A stretch of 64,000 nt of DNA from [Muricauda] lutisoli (nom. illeg.) (lineage in GTDB: Bacteria; Bacteroidota; Bacteroidia; Flavobacteriales; Flavobacteriaceae), in NCBI RefSeq assembly GCF_017313105.1, contig NZ_JAFLND010000001.1, positions 1,455,600 through 1,519,599 on the forward strand, written 5' to 3'. Of this stretch, positions 32,981-43,072 are shown in pieces. Both the position numbers and the translations under genes were made by a program. The first letter of the stretch is position 1. Each line of letters opens with the position of its first letter. Under the pieces are notes generated by a model that saw only the letters and a list, made by a program, of their open reading frames with translations, had not been told where the DNA came from and ran no database searches.

Positions 32981-35900
32981 TCAAGAAATCACACTCTCGG
33001 AAACGTCCACGTTCTTCACGGTTCTACCTTTGTTAATGGATAACCGAACATCTTCCAAAATCAAATACAAACATGGAACAATCACTAGAATGATGGCTGT
33101 CGCGAACACGATACCAAACCCTAATGAAATGGCCATGGGAATTAAATAAAAAGCCTGACTCGAGGTCTCTAAAATAATAGGGGCCAATCCACCAAAAGTG
33201 GTCATGGTTGTCAAAATAATCGGGCGGAACCTTCGTAAACCAGCTTCGTGAATGGATTTATATATGGGATCTCCCTCTTTACGCCGTTTATTGGCATAAT
33301 CAATCATGATCAAGGAGTCGTTGACTACCACACCGGATAGTGCGATAACCCCCATTAAACTTACCAAAGAAAGGTCGTAACCCAATAAAATATGTCCAAT
33401 GACGGCCCCAACGATTCCAAACGGAATTGCCGTCATTACGATCAAAGGCTGCACATAACTACCAAATGCAATGGCCAACAGTGCATAGATCAAAAGCATG
33501 GCAATAGTAAAACCTGCCCGAAGGGTGCTCGTACTCTCACGCATATCGGCCTGGCTCCCCTCAAACGTCCAAGTTATTCCAGGATAATCGGCCCTGAGTT
33601 GGGGCAAGGTTTCTTCCTGTACCTTTGCGATTACCCTGTTCACTGCATTTGCGGGTTCCACATCCATTCCTACATTGACCACTCTACGACCATCTCTGCG
33701 ATTGATGCTGGTAAATGCTTCGCGTTGCTGTACCTCGACAACATCCATTAAGGGTACTTCAACGCCGTCCTGTGTCCGTATCAGGAAGTTTTCAAGATTT
33801 TTGATGTCCTTGCGCTCTTCCATTGGAAGTTTTACACGGACTTCAACTTCGTCCATACCACGAAGTTGTCTCATGGCCAAGGCTCCAAAAAATCCGTTTC
33901 TCACCTGTCTTCCAACTTCGTCGGAAGTTAGCCCAAGGTTTCTGCCCTGTGGCAAAAGTTTAAAATCGTATTGTAGTTTTCCTTTGTTATAGTTGTCCGT
34001 AACATCCCGTGTATTGGAAAAAGCATTCATCCGCTCTACAAATGCCGCACTCGCATTTTCGAGCACTTCAATATCGGTATGGCTCAAATCAATACTAATG
34101 GCCTGACGCGCACCTCCTGGACCCCGTTCAGCTTCGAAAGTAATTTGATCCACCCCTTCAATGTCCCCGATATTGTCCCGCCATAACGAAATGACTTCAC
34201 CTGCGGTTATATCCCTTTGGTCCGGCGGCAACATCACAATCTCCACATCTATAAAGTTCTGTCCTCTTACGTTTGTTTTGATTCCCTCTGCTACCTCATA
34301 CAAGTTATGTTCCTCGAACATTCGTTGGGTGGCATCGGAGATATCGTGGGCCACTTTTGCGGCTTGGTCGGGCGTGGTGCCTACGGGCAAACGTACACCT
34401 GCTTCGATTTCATCCGCCGCCACTTCGGGCATCATGATCATTCCCATGTGTCCGCTATAACCGTACCCTCCAACGATCAGCAATAAAGCTATTGCACTGG
34501 ACAGGGTAATATATCGGTGTTTCAGACATTTATCCAACAGTGGACGGTACCTTCTATCTACAAATTCATTGAACTTATTGGCGAAGGAACTCTGCCAACC
34601 TTCCAATTTATGCACCCATTTGTTCTTGCTCGGATTCTTTTTTAGGTGGGCCAAGTGAGAAGGTAAAATAAATAAAGCCTCCAACAACGATACGGCCAAT
34701 ATCACGATGACCACCGCTGGCAATGGTTGCCAAAATTTACCCGTTTCCCCTGGCATAAAAAGTAAGGGTACAAACGCAATAATCGTTGTAGTGATGCTGA
34801 ACACCACGGGTAGAGAAACATCCTTAGTACCCGCAATGGCCGCCTTTAGGGGACTTAATCCCTTTTTTCGGTATTCGTACACATTTTCTCCGACCACAAT
34901 AGCATCATCAACTACGATACCGAGGACCACCAAGAACCCAAACATGGAAATCATGTTCACACTTATACCAATAAGCGGCAAGAAAATCATACCGCCGATA
35001 AAGGAAACTGTCATTCCCATCATCACCCAAAAAGCGAGACGGTATTCCAAGAAAAGGGTAAGTATGAGCAAAACAATGATGATTGCCAACACACCATTCT
35101 CGGTAAGCAGGGACAATCTTTCGCGATAGTCGGACGCCCTATTGCTATCGGTGCGGTAATTAACGCCTGGTGGTAATTGAAAATCTTCCAGTACACCCAT
35201 GGCCACATCCTCTATTTCCATGGGGGATTGGTCTCCGATTCTAAAAATCTGGAGCTCTACATAGTTCTCCTGGTTAAATTGTCCATGAAAACCAGTTTCC
35301 TCAAAGTCATCTGTAATGGTTGCAATGTCGCTAAGGCTGACCTTGGCTCCGGATGGGGCTGAAACAATGGTGATGTTTCCATATTCGTCCGCCCATTGTT
35401 TACGCTCCTTCATCCTGAGCAAAATTTCCCCACTTTGCGTTTGTACGGCTCCTGCGGGGACATCATTACTGCTTTGACGGATAATGTCGGCCACCTGTCC
35501 AAGGGTCAAATTATATTTTTGGAGGTTATTCCGGGTAATCTCGATTCGGGTCTCATAATCGGGCACATTATTAAGTTCCACTTGAGTAATTGCAGGGTTA
35601 CTTAACAATATAGTCCGTAATCTTTCTGCAAGTATTCGAAGGGTCCATATATCCGCTTTTCCATAAAGTCCTATTTGAAGTACATCCCGCTGTCGCGATC
35701 GTAAACTGACTTCGGGCCGTTCAATGTCATCTGGAAAAGTTCTTATCCGGTTGATCGCTTGGTCGATATCTTGGAACGCCTTCATTCGTTCGGAACCGGC
35801 AACCAGTTCAATACTGACCTCAGCCGAACCCTCATTGGCTTGAGAAACAATCTCTTTTATACCCTGAACGCTCCGAACCGCTTCCTCCACAGGTTGAAGC

Positions 35901-36127
35901 ACTCCCTGTTCCACCTCTGCCGGTGAGGCTCCCGGATAGGCCACGGATACATCTACAAAATCAAGCTGAAATTCGGGAAAAACCTCCTTTTGGATGGTAT
36001 ACATCGTAAAAATACCTCCGCCCAAAAGTATCAGCATCAATAAATTTGTGGCAATGGAATTTCTGGCCATGTATCCGATGGCCCCTTCTTTTCTCACTTT
36101 TTTATCCGAATCCTTTTCTTCCATCAT
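32981..36127 (-). CDS. RND efflux transporter permease (HAE1/AcrB type), 1048 aa
   Basis: Full-length RND pump: N-terminal TM1 ([15 protein letters not shown]), the porter domain segment [19 protein letters not shown], and a TM4 region with the proton-relay motif [15 protein letters not shown] second TM block follows from about residue 870. Length is normal for the HAE1 family. It is the last gene of the operon: outer-membrane protein, periplasmic adaptor (8 bp upstream), permease. Proton-driven export of drugs or lipids; substrate not predictable. A long antisense frame is a shadow. Confidence 0.95.
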   Translation of the reverse strand: MMEEKDSDKKVRKEGAIGYMARNSIATNLLMLILLGGGIFTMYTIQKEVFPEFQLDFVDVSVAYPGASPAEVEQGVLQPVEEAVRSVQGIKEIVSQANEGSAEVSIELVAGSERMKAFQDIDQAINRIRTFPDDIERPEVSLRSRQRDVLQIGLYGKADIWTLRILAERLRTILLSNPAITQVELNNVPDYETRIEITRNNLQKYNLTLGQVADIIRQSSNDVPAGAVQTQSGEILLRMKERKQWADEYGNITIVSAPSGAKVSLSDIATITDDFEETGFHGQFNQENYVELQIFRIGDQSPMEIEDVAMGVLEDFQLPPGVNYRTDSNRASDYRERLSLLTENGVLAIIIVLLILTLFLEYRLAFWVMMGMTVSFIGGMIFLPLIGISVNMISMFGFLVVLGIVVDDAIVVGENVYEYRKKGLSPLKAAIAGTKDVSLPVVFSITTTIIAFVPLLFMPGETGKFWQPLPAVVIVILAVSLLEALFILPSHLAHLKKNPSKNKWVHKLEGWQSSFANKFNEFVDRRYRPLLDKCLKHRYITLSSAIALLLIVGGYGYSGHMGMIMMPEVAADEIEAGVRLPVGTTPDQAAKVAHDISDATQRMFEEHNLYEVAEGIKTNVRGQNFIDVEIVMLPPDQRDITAGEVISLWRDNIGDIEGVDQITFEAERGPGGARQAISIDLSHTDIEVLENASAAFVERMNAFSNTRDVTDNYNKGKLQYDFKLLPQGRNLGLTSDEVGRQVRNGFFGALAMRQLRGMDEVEVRVKLPMEERKDIKNLENFLIRTQDGVEVPLMDVVEVQQREAFTSINRRDGRRVVNVGMDVEPANAVNRVIAKVQEETLPQLRADYPGITWTFEGSQADMRESTSTLRAGFTIAMLLIYALLAIAFGSYVQPLIVMTAIPFGIVGAVIGHILLGYDLSLVSLMGVIALSGVVVNDSLIMIDYANKRRKEGDPIYKSIHEAGLRRFRPIILTTMTTFGGLAPIILETSSQAFYLIPMAISLGFGIVFATAIILVIVPCLYLILEDVRLSINKGRTVKNVDVSESVIS

Positions 36128-36135
36128 GGCGTTTT

Positions 36136-37344
36136 TTAGTCATTTTCCTCTTCTGAAGCTCCTTCGGAACGCGTCCTAAGTTCTATACCGTTCGTAACCG
36201 TACTCAAATTAGTGGTCACCACTTGGTCTCCATCTTCCAGACCTGATTGCACATAAGCGTATTGATTATCGGTAAGCACGATATCCAATTCGCGTATTTC
36301 CAGTAAATTATTCTTCATCACCCAGGCCGTTTGATCGGTCCTGACCAAATCGCGGTCGAGACGTACCACATCGGGAATGGAGTCAGCCTGGATGTTTACC
36401 TCCACAAAGGTCCCGATCATCAATTTAGGAGCACTCTCTAGCTCTTCTGAGGTTGCCAAAGGGTCTTCCACCCTGACCAATACTCTTGCTAGCCGCGTTT
36501 GATTGTCCAAGGCACCGATTTGCCTATCCAAATATCCTTCACGCTGGGTACCTGCCGGCCAAGCAGAAGAATTTTCTATATGAACAATCGACCCTTTTTC
36601 ATCATTTGATTCTGGGAATTTTAACCATTGTAAACGGGAAACTGGTACTGTTGCCGTTACCCAATAGCTATCGGTACCAACTATCCTTCCCAGATTATCT
36701 CCTTGGGCCACTTGGCTACCCACAGTTACATTCTGGCTTAAAATATGGGCATCAAAAGGTGCTCTGATCGTGGTACGTTCCAAATTCAACTGAGCTTGGT
36801 TCATGGAAGCCCTTGCGGCTTCAATAGTTGCCTTTACCGCATTTAATTGTGGTTGACGGAGTACCAATTGTGTTTCGTTATCGGATAGTGGGTTATCCCC
36901 GAAAAGGGAATCGTTGTTGATAAGCTGCAGATCTTGTTCGGCAATCTGTTGGCGTCCCATTTCCGTGGCCAAGGCGGTTTCGGATTGCAACAGCTCACTT
37001 TTTCGGAGTTCCAAAGTGTTTCTGTAATCTGAAGGATCTATTTGCAACAGGACCTCTCCTTTGGTTACAAAACCACCAGGGGTAAATGCTGGATCCCGAC
37101 GAATGATCTGGCCAGAGACCAATGGACTGAGAATAACATCTTCCACGGGCTGTACGGTCCCTGTGGCCACTATGGTAGGGGCGTAAGTTCCTTTTTTCGC
37201 GTCAACCACGTCGACCAAAATTGCGGTCTCAATGGTGGCACCTTCGCTCTGTGCTTCAGGTTCGGTTGAAAATATGAGTGCAGTCACCAATATTCCACCT
37301 ACCAAAATGGCCAAACAGATGTATATTATTTTTTTATTGTTCAT
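36136..37344 (-). CDS. RND periplasmic adaptor (membrane fusion protein), 402 aa
   Basis: N-terminal membrane anchor ([19 protein letters not shown]), a biotinyl-lipoyl-like segment ([16 protein letters not shown], then [23 protein letters not shown]), a central coiled-coil hairpin and beta-barrel domains. The HlyD/MexA type adaptor links the permease at 32981 to the outer-membrane channel at 37367. It lies 22 bp after the TolC-like stop and 8 bp before the permease. Confidence 0.93.
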   Translation of the reverse strand: MNNKKIIYICLAILVGGILVTALIFSTEPEAQSEGATIETAILVDVVDAKKGTYAPTIVATGTVQPVEDVILSPLVSGQIIRRDPAFTPGGFVTKGEVLLQIDPSDYRNTLELRKSELLQSETALATEMGRQQIAEQDLQLINNDSLFGDNPLSDNETQLVLRQPQLNAVKATIEAARASMNQAQLNLERTTIRAPFDAHILSQNVTVGSQVAQGDNLGRIVGTDSYWVTATVPVSRLQWLKFPESNDEKGSIVHIENSSAWPAGTQREGYLDRQIGALDNQTRLARVLVRVEDPLATSEELESAPKLMIGTFVEVNIQADSIPDVVRLDRDLVRTDQTAWVMKNNLLEIRELDIVLTDNQYAYVQSGLEDGDQVVTTNLSTVTNGIELRTRSEGASEEEND

Positions 37345-37366
37345 AGAGTTCGTCCAGTTTACTTTT

Positions 37367-38788
37367 TTAATCTTCTATTGTTCTTCCTGTATCAAATCCT
37401 CCTGCCAATGCACGATACAAGGCTATCCTAATCTGCACGTGCTGTAATTGGGCGGCCACATAATCTCTTCGTAATTGTTGTTCTTGGTCCAACCCCAATA
37501 GTACGTCCAAATAAGGACTGAATCCGTTCAGGAATTCGACGCGTAGTTGTTTATTGCTTTTTTCGGCAAGTTCCAATTGCCTGCTGATATTCTCGAGTCG
37601 TTCTGTTTGCTTGACATCCTGTACCAAAGCATCCTCAACCTCCCGAAAGGCGACCAAAGTGGCTTGACCATATTGGTACAATCGCTGTTGTTTTATAGCC
37701 GTTGTCCTGTCTACCTCGGCATTAAGGCGTCCCCCATAAAAAAGTGGTGCCAAGAGGTTTCCTGCCAAGGAATAAGCCCAGTTGTCAAAAAGGTTATCAA
37801 AGTTATTGGAGCGGAGCTGTCCACGTCCGCTTAATGTAATCCTTGGATATTTACTTTGAACTGCCGAAGCCATATCCCTATCTGCAGCCAACAAAAGGGC
37901 AAAAGATTGTTTGAGGTCCGGCCTTCGCCTGACCAATTCCAAGGGCAATCCGGCATCGGGTAATTTTGGAACGGAGGGCATCGTAGCTTCTTCCAGAATA
38001 ATTCCTTGTTGTGGTTGTTTCCCCAACAGTACGGCCAATTGGTTCTCAAGCAACTGCACATTGGTCTCAAAAATGATTTTTTGTTCCTTGGTACTTTCCA
38101 GCAATTGTGCCTGACGCAAAATATCGACCGCTCTTATTTGCCCTCCTACAAAACGGGAGCGTATTAGCTTGATAATAGCTTCATTTGTTTTAATCTGATT
38201 TTCGGTAATCTGTAGTTGCTTTTTGGCGGCCTGTAGTTGGTACCAAGTCGTAGCTATCTCCGCGGAAAGTGATAAGGCGAGGGTTTCATAGTCAAAATAA
38301 CTGGCCTCGGACCTGAATTTTTCCGCATTGACTGCAGTTCCGATACGCCCCCACAAATCCAATTCGTAACTGGATAAAAAACCCAATTGGGTATTTTCAC
38401 CCCCCACAAAGTCTGGTTCTGGAAGGGTTCTTGCCGTTTGGGCAGAAGCTTCAATGGATGGCCATTTATTCGACCTCTGTGACCTTACGGACGCCCTTGA
38501 TGCCAAGAATTGTTGCCAAGTGGCAGCTAAATCCATATTGGATTGCATCGCACTGTCGATCAATCTGTTCAAGCTTTGATCCTGAAATGCTTCCCACCAT
38601 TTATCCGGAATCATGGAATCACCTTCCATAGTGAATTCTTGTAATTCATTAATAGGTGGTGATACATTGGAATACTTGGGTGAGCAGTTGAATTGTAGGA
38701 ACCCAACTAAACATAAAAAGAACAGTGTCAAAAGGCTGCGCCTGGGGTCAACCTTAAGATTACCTCTTATTTTGATTTTCTTTCTCAT
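37367..38788 (-). CDS. TolC/NodT-family outer-membrane efflux lipoprotein, 473 aa
   Basis: Lipoprotein signal with lipobox LQFNC (start MRKKIKIRG), followed by two OEP repeats of alternating helices: RRPDLKQSFALL is the typical NodT/OprM RRPD signature. The start was set at ATG 38788 because the upstream extension to 38938 lacks homology-like features and would bury the signal peptide. It provides the outer-membrane exit for the RND pump encoded downstream in the same operon. Confidence 0.9.
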   Translation of the reverse strand: MRKKIKIRGNLKVDPRRSLLTLFFLCLVGFLQFNCSPKYSNVSPPINELQEFTMEGDSMIPDKWWEAFQDQSLNRLIDSAMQSNMDLAATWQQFLASRASVRSQRSNKWPSIEASAQTARTLPEPDFVGGENTQLGFLSSYELDLWGRIGTAVNAEKFRSEASYFDYETLALSLSAEIATTWYQLQAAKKQLQITENQIKTNEAIIKLIRSRFVGGQIRAVDILRQAQLLESTKEQKIIFETNVQLLENQLAVLLGKQPQQGIILEEATMPSVPKLPDAGLPLELVRRRPDLKQSFALLLAADRDMASAVQSKYPRITLSGRGQLRSNNFDNLFDNWAYSLAGNLLAPLFYGGRLNAEVDRTTAIKQQRLYQYGQATLVAFREVEDALVQDVKQTERLENISRQLELAEKSNKQLRVEFLNGFSPYLDVLLGLDQEQQLRRDYVAAQLQHVQIRIALYRALAGGFDTGRTIED

Positions 38789-38970
38789 ACCTTGATTTGA
38801 TGGTTGCAGTTTTACAAGACCCATCTTACTTAATAAAATGATTTTCAAGGTATTTTGAAAAAAAAACCATTCCAACGGCAATACATATACCCCAAACGGC
38901 AATTTTGGCCCTAGCAATGCAATTTGGAACAATAGCAATCCTGTCCGCTACCTGATATAGCGGCTCTATT

Positions 38971-41517
38971 TTATTCCTTTTCCTTCTTTAAGACGGTAAG
39001 CGGTGAGTTCCTCACTATACCGATACTGTTTCCTACACCGAGGGCAAAAACCAACAAAGTGATCGCCGGAAGAATAATGACGAATGGAATCCATGAAGGG
39101 GTGAATGCTGTTTCAAACAACATATAAGCTAATAGACTACTTCCTAAAACGGCAAGCAATACGCCCATAAAAGCTCCCAAAAAGCCAAGGACTGCATACT
39201 CTATGGCAATCATTTTTAATATTTGAGCGCCTTGGGCCCCTAAAGTCCTCAGCAATGCACCTTGCTTTACGCGTTGGTGCTTGCTGCTGTAAATGGCACC
39301 CATGAGCACCGCCACCCCAACGAATATGCTAAAGAAGGCCATAAAGTTGATGACCCATCCTATTTTGCCCAGTATATCCTCCAAAAGACTTAATATTCGT
39401 TTTAAATCCAGGATGGAAACATTCGGGAATTGACGTACCAATTGCTGTTGAAGCTTGGCCGAACCCATATCGTCGGATGTTCTGGTCGTCATTACCCCAA
39501 ATTGTGGAGCATTTTCGAGCACCCCCGATGGAAAAACAATGGAAAAATTGGGCTGCAATCTACTCCAGTCCACCTCACGGATACTTTGCACAACCGTATT
39601 CATGATCCTACCCTGTACATTGAAGGAAACAGGATCACCTATGGTGACTTTGGCCATGTTGGCAAAATCGCTGCTCACAGAAATGGGTACATTGGAATCT
39701 GTATCCACCGTACTTACCCAATCTCCTTCTAAAAGACGTTCGGAATTGATCAGGCTATCCCGATAGGTTACTCTGAACTCATGATTCAATATCCATCTTC
39801 CCACCTGTGATGTGGTATCTTTTCTGATATCTTCCACATGTTCCCCGTTTAAGGTTTCTACCCGCATGGTAACAATCGGAATTTTGTCAATAACTGGATA
39901 TCCAGCTTCTTTGATGGTATTGGACACCCCATCCACCTGTTGGTTCTGGATATCCATCAAAATCATATTGGCACTGTTGGCACTATCCTCAATGGCCGCT
40001 TTTTCCAAGAGCATATCCTTGGTAAAGTAAAGCGTACTGATCAGAAACGTTCCTATACCAATGGCCAACACCAATACCAGGGTCTGATTTTGGGGACGGA
40101 ATAAATTCTTCAGGCTCTGGCGAGCAATGAAACTCCATGAATACGGGAAAAACTTTTTCAACATGGCCATAAAGAATCGGGCCACAGCGGTCAAAATCAA
40201 AAAGACGACCAATAATCCTATCACAAAAAACAGAGAGCGCATAATGTCTCCCAAAAGCCAAAATGAAAAGCAAAATACAAACAGAACAATGCCCAAACCA
40301 ACGGCTGTTGTTGCCCATTTGGAACGGGACTGTTTTTCCTGTACTACGCGCAAAGCCTGTAAGGGGGAAACGTACAATGTTTTCATTAAGGGATAAAGCG
40401 CAAAAAGTATGGACATGGCCAATCCCAAAGACAACCCCAGTACAATACTCTGTAAAGACAAAGTGACATCGACGTCTACGGGCAACAAATCACCCAACAA
40501 TATGGGGAACAATTGCTGCAGCCCATAACCAATGGCCGTTCCCAGCAAACCGCCCACAATGCCCATGCAGGCTATTTGAATAAAGAAAATAAGGTAACTC
40601 TGCCGTTTTGAAGCTCCCAAACATTTAAGCACGGCGATGGATTTTATCTTCATTTGGACATAAATCCCCATACCGCTCGCGATACCTACGCAGCCCAAGA
40701 GCAGGGCTATGAACCCTACAAGGTTGAGGAACTTTCCGAAGTTTTCGTACCGTCGACCCAATCGGCGGGCTTCGGACAGGTGCGTATCCAAATCGGCCTC
40801 TTCGGCATCGAGCACGGGATCTACCTGCTCATCCAATAGTGCCATATCCTCGTTTGCATCGGCCTTAAAGTAATATTTGTACTCGATACGACTTCCTGTT
40901 TGCACCAGACCTGTCGATTCTATGAATTCGAAAGGAATCAAAATCGGAGGTGCTATGGCTCCAAAAACCGAGGTGCTCCCTGGGACTGCTTCCAATTCGC
41001 CCGCTATGGGCAAGGTAACGGCTCCCAATTTTATACTATCTCCGACCTTTAGGTTGAGTTGAAGCATGGTGGTGGCATCAACAAGGGCTCCACCATGTCT
41101 AAAGTCATTAGTTGCCGATTCGGGCTCGGTTCCCAATTCGCCATAGAACGGAAAACCACCTTCCACACCCCTGACCTCCATGAGTTTGGTTCCATCGTTA
41201 CCAGGAAAAGCGGCCATGGACATAAAATTGATTTCCCGCGCATCCGCGCCACCCAAAGAGTCCATAATACCCATCACCTTATCGTTGACGGGTTTATCAC
41301 TTTCGATGACATAATCGGCTCCCAACAGTGCTTTAGACTGCGATGCAATATTATCCTTGAGCAAGCCGCTAAAGGAATGTACACTCACCACTGCGGCCAC
41401 ACCCAAGGTTATGGAAAAAACAAATAGTAAAAGTTTACCATAGCTTGCCTTACCATCGCGCCAGGCCATTTTTAGCAACCAAGAAAATCCAGCGTTGTTC
41501 CTTTCCATATTATCCAA
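38971..41517 (-). CDS. YbbP-like ABC transporter permease (FtsX/MacB type), 848 aa
   Basis: Large permease with two FtsX-type modules: N-terminal TM1 (KLLLFVFSITLGVAAVVSV) then a MacB-like periplasmic domain, TM blocks at about 265-420 and a C-terminal block (about 715-845), with further helices between. This is the YbbP/LolC-like layout of 10 predicted helices. The start overlaps the end of the ATPase gene by 8 bp, so the two are coupled. Substrate unknown; homologues are linked to lipid or envelope-stress export. Confidence 0.88.
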   Translation of the reverse strand: MDNMERNNAGFSWLLKMAWRDGKASYGKLLLFVFSITLGVAAVVSVHSFSGLLKDNIASQSKALLGADYVIESDKPVNDKVMGIMDSLGGADAREINFMSMAAFPGNDGTKLMEVRGVEGGFPFYGELGTEPESATNDFRHGGALVDATTMLQLNLKVGDSIKLGAVTLPIAGELEAVPGSTSVFGAIAPPILIPFEFIESTGLVQTGSRIEYKYYFKADANEDMALLDEQVDPVLDAEEADLDTHLSEARRLGRRYENFGKFLNLVGFIALLLGCVGIASGMGIYVQMKIKSIAVLKCLGASKRQSYLIFFIQIACMGIVGGLLGTAIGYGLQQLFPILLGDLLPVDVDVTLSLQSIVLGLSLGLAMSILFALYPLMKTLYVSPLQALRVVQEKQSRSKWATTAVGLGIVLFVFCFSFWLLGDIMRSLFFVIGLLVVFLILTAVARFFMAMLKKFFPYSWSFIARQSLKNLFRPQNQTLVLVLAIGIGTFLISTLYFTKDMLLEKAAIEDSANSANMILMDIQNQQVDGVSNTIKEAGYPVIDKIPIVTMRVETLNGEHVEDIRKDTTSQVGRWILNHEFRVTYRDSLINSERLLEGDWVSTVDTDSNVPISVSSDFANMAKVTIGDPVSFNVQGRIMNTVVQSIREVDWSRLQPNFSIVFPSGVLENAPQFGVMTTRTSDDMGSAKLQQQLVRQFPNVSILDLKRILSLLEDILGKIGWVINFMAFFSIFVGVAVLMGAIYSSKHQRVKQGALLRTLGAQGAQILKMIAIEYAVLGFLGAFMGVLLAVLGSSLLAYMLFETAFTPSWIPFVIILPAITLLVFALGVGNSIGIVRNSPLTVLKKEKE

Positions 41518-42187
41518 CAGTTTCCTCGATTTTGCCCGATCGTAGGCGAATGCTCTTATCCGTTTTTTGAGCCAATTCCAGATCGTGGGTCACGATTACG
41601 AGTGCCGTGCCCTGCTCTTTGTTGAGTTCAAAAAGCAAATCCTCTATTTTGGTTCCCGTTTCATCGTCCAGGTTTCCTGTAGGCTCATCCGCAAAAAGAA
41701 TGGAAGGTTTATTGGCAAAGGCACGGGCCAAAGCCACACGTTGTTGCTCACCACCCGATAGTTGGGACGGGTAATGCCCTTCCCTATTTTCCAGACCTAC
41801 CTTGGCCAAGAGTTCCTTTCCGTGGGCCGTTGCTTTTTTTACACCTCGCAGTTCCAAGGGAACAATCACATTTTCCAAAGCCGTCAAAGTGGGCAATAAT
41901 TGAAAGTCCTGAAATACAAACCCAACATTCTCGTTCCTCAAACGTGCTCTTCCATCTTCATCCAAGCCGAACAGATTCTGGTCGCAAAGCCATATTTCAC
42001 CTTCGTCGGTAGTATCCAATCCTGCACAGAGTCCCAATAAGGTGGTTTTACCACTTCCCGAGGGGCCCACAATTGCAAAACTTTCTCCACTTTTCACTTC
42101 AAAAGAAACATTATTGAGCACATTAAGATCATGTTCACCGCTCCGATAGGTTTTAGAGAGGTGCTGAACTTTTAATATCTTTGACAT
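41510..42187 (-). CDS. YbbA/LolD-like ABC transporter ATPase, 225 aa
   Basis: Walker A GPSGSGKTTL, Q-loop VFQDFQLLPTLTA, signature LSGGEQQRVALARAF, Walker B ILFADEPTGNLD and H-loop IVTHDLE. This belongs to the MacB/LolD/YbbA ATPase group. It is divergent from the TesA-like gene, exactly as E. coli tesA is divergent from ybbA-ybbP. Confidence 0.95.
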   Translation of the reverse strand: MSKILKVQHLSKTYRSGEHDLNVLNNVSFEVKSGESFAIVGPSGSGKTTLLGLCAGLDTTDEGEIWLCDQNLFGLDEDGRARLRNENVGFVFQDFQLLPTLTALENVIVPLELRGVKKATAHGKELLAKVGLENREGHYPSQLSGGEQQRVALARAFANKPSILFADEPTGNLDDETGTKIEDLLFELNKEQGTALVIVTHDLELAQKTDKSIRLRSGKIEETVG

Positions 42188-42229
42188 ATCACGCTTTTGG
42201 TTAAAACTCTCAAAATACTAAAATTGATT

Positions 42230-42931
42230 ATGACCAAGAAAATCCCAAGCTTCCGTTTGCCGTTAATGTTTTGTTATTTTTTGACCCTTTTGCTAGTTGG
42301 TTGCGGTGAAAAGAGCTCAAAAAAAGAAGCTACCGAAGTATCGACCACCGAACAAACCGAAGTAACGGAGACAACCGACCCATCTAAAAAAATACTGTTT
42401 TTTGGGGATAGCCTAACAGCAGGATATGGACTTGAAGTGAGCGAAGCATTCCCTGCTTTGATCCAACAAAAAATAGATTCACTAGGTTTGGGGTATTCCG
42501 TGATAAATGCCGGATTGAGCGGAGAAACCACCGCTAGTGGAAAAAACAGATTGGAATGGGTTTTGGAGGACGATGTTGACATCATTATCATTGAACTGGG
42601 TGCCAATGACGGGCTCCGAGGTGTTCCCTTGAGCGAAACAGAACAGAACCTGCAAAGCATGGTGGATACGGTACAAAGCAAATTGCCCGAGGCCAAAATT
42701 ATCCTGGCCGGCATGAAGATCCCGCCGAACATGGGGCCGGAATACACTACGAAATTTGAAAGCATTTTTCCAGAATTGGCCGCTTCAGAAGACATTGAAT
42801 TGATTCCTTTCCTGCTAGAAAATGTTGCAGGAATCCCTGAACTCAACCAAGGTGATGGCATCCACCCGACGGTTGAAGGACAGAAATTGGTTGCCAATAA
42901 TGTTTGGGAAGTATTAAAACCCATGCTTTAA
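42230..42931 (+). CDS. TesA-like SGNH/GDSL esterase lipoprotein, 233 aa
   Basis: Lipoprotein signal (LTLLLVGCGEKSS), then the SGNH blocks: FFGDSLTAGYGL (Ser nucleophile), an Asn block in LGANDG and the GDGIHPT block with Asp/His. TesA-type arylesterase/thioesterase active at the outer envelope, anchored here by a lipid. I prefer ATG 42230 over TTG 42197: it gives a clean signal peptide. Divergent from the YbbA/YbbP operon, which preserves the E. coli gene order. Confidence 0.92.
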   Translation: MTKKIPSFRLPLMFCYFLTLLLVGCGEKSSKKEATEVSTTEQTEVTETTDPSKKILFFGDSLTAGYGLEVSEAFPALIQQKIDSLGLGYSVINAGLSGETTASGKNRLEWVLEDDVDIIIIELGANDGLRGVPLSETEQNLQSMVDTVQSKLPEAKIILAGMKIPPNMGPEYTTKFESIFPELAASEDIELIPFLLENVAGIPELNQGDGIHPTVEGQKLVANNVWEVLKPML

Positions 42932-43072
42932 AGGAACCGAATTGAATACTTCAAGACCATTGAACATGGAGTAAAATCGATTTTTCCATAAAAGAAAGCT
43001 TATTTTAAAAACAATATTGTGGGAATTCCCCTGTTTTGATATTTTTATTTGATTTTCAAAACATTCCCCAAG

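Noticed and set aside
42274-42924. 216-aa open frame antisense to the TesA-like gene
   Set aside because: The sense frame has a complete SGNH esterase with signal peptide; the antisense translation is Ser/Pro-rich with no domain and ends where the real gene ends. It is a coding shadow.
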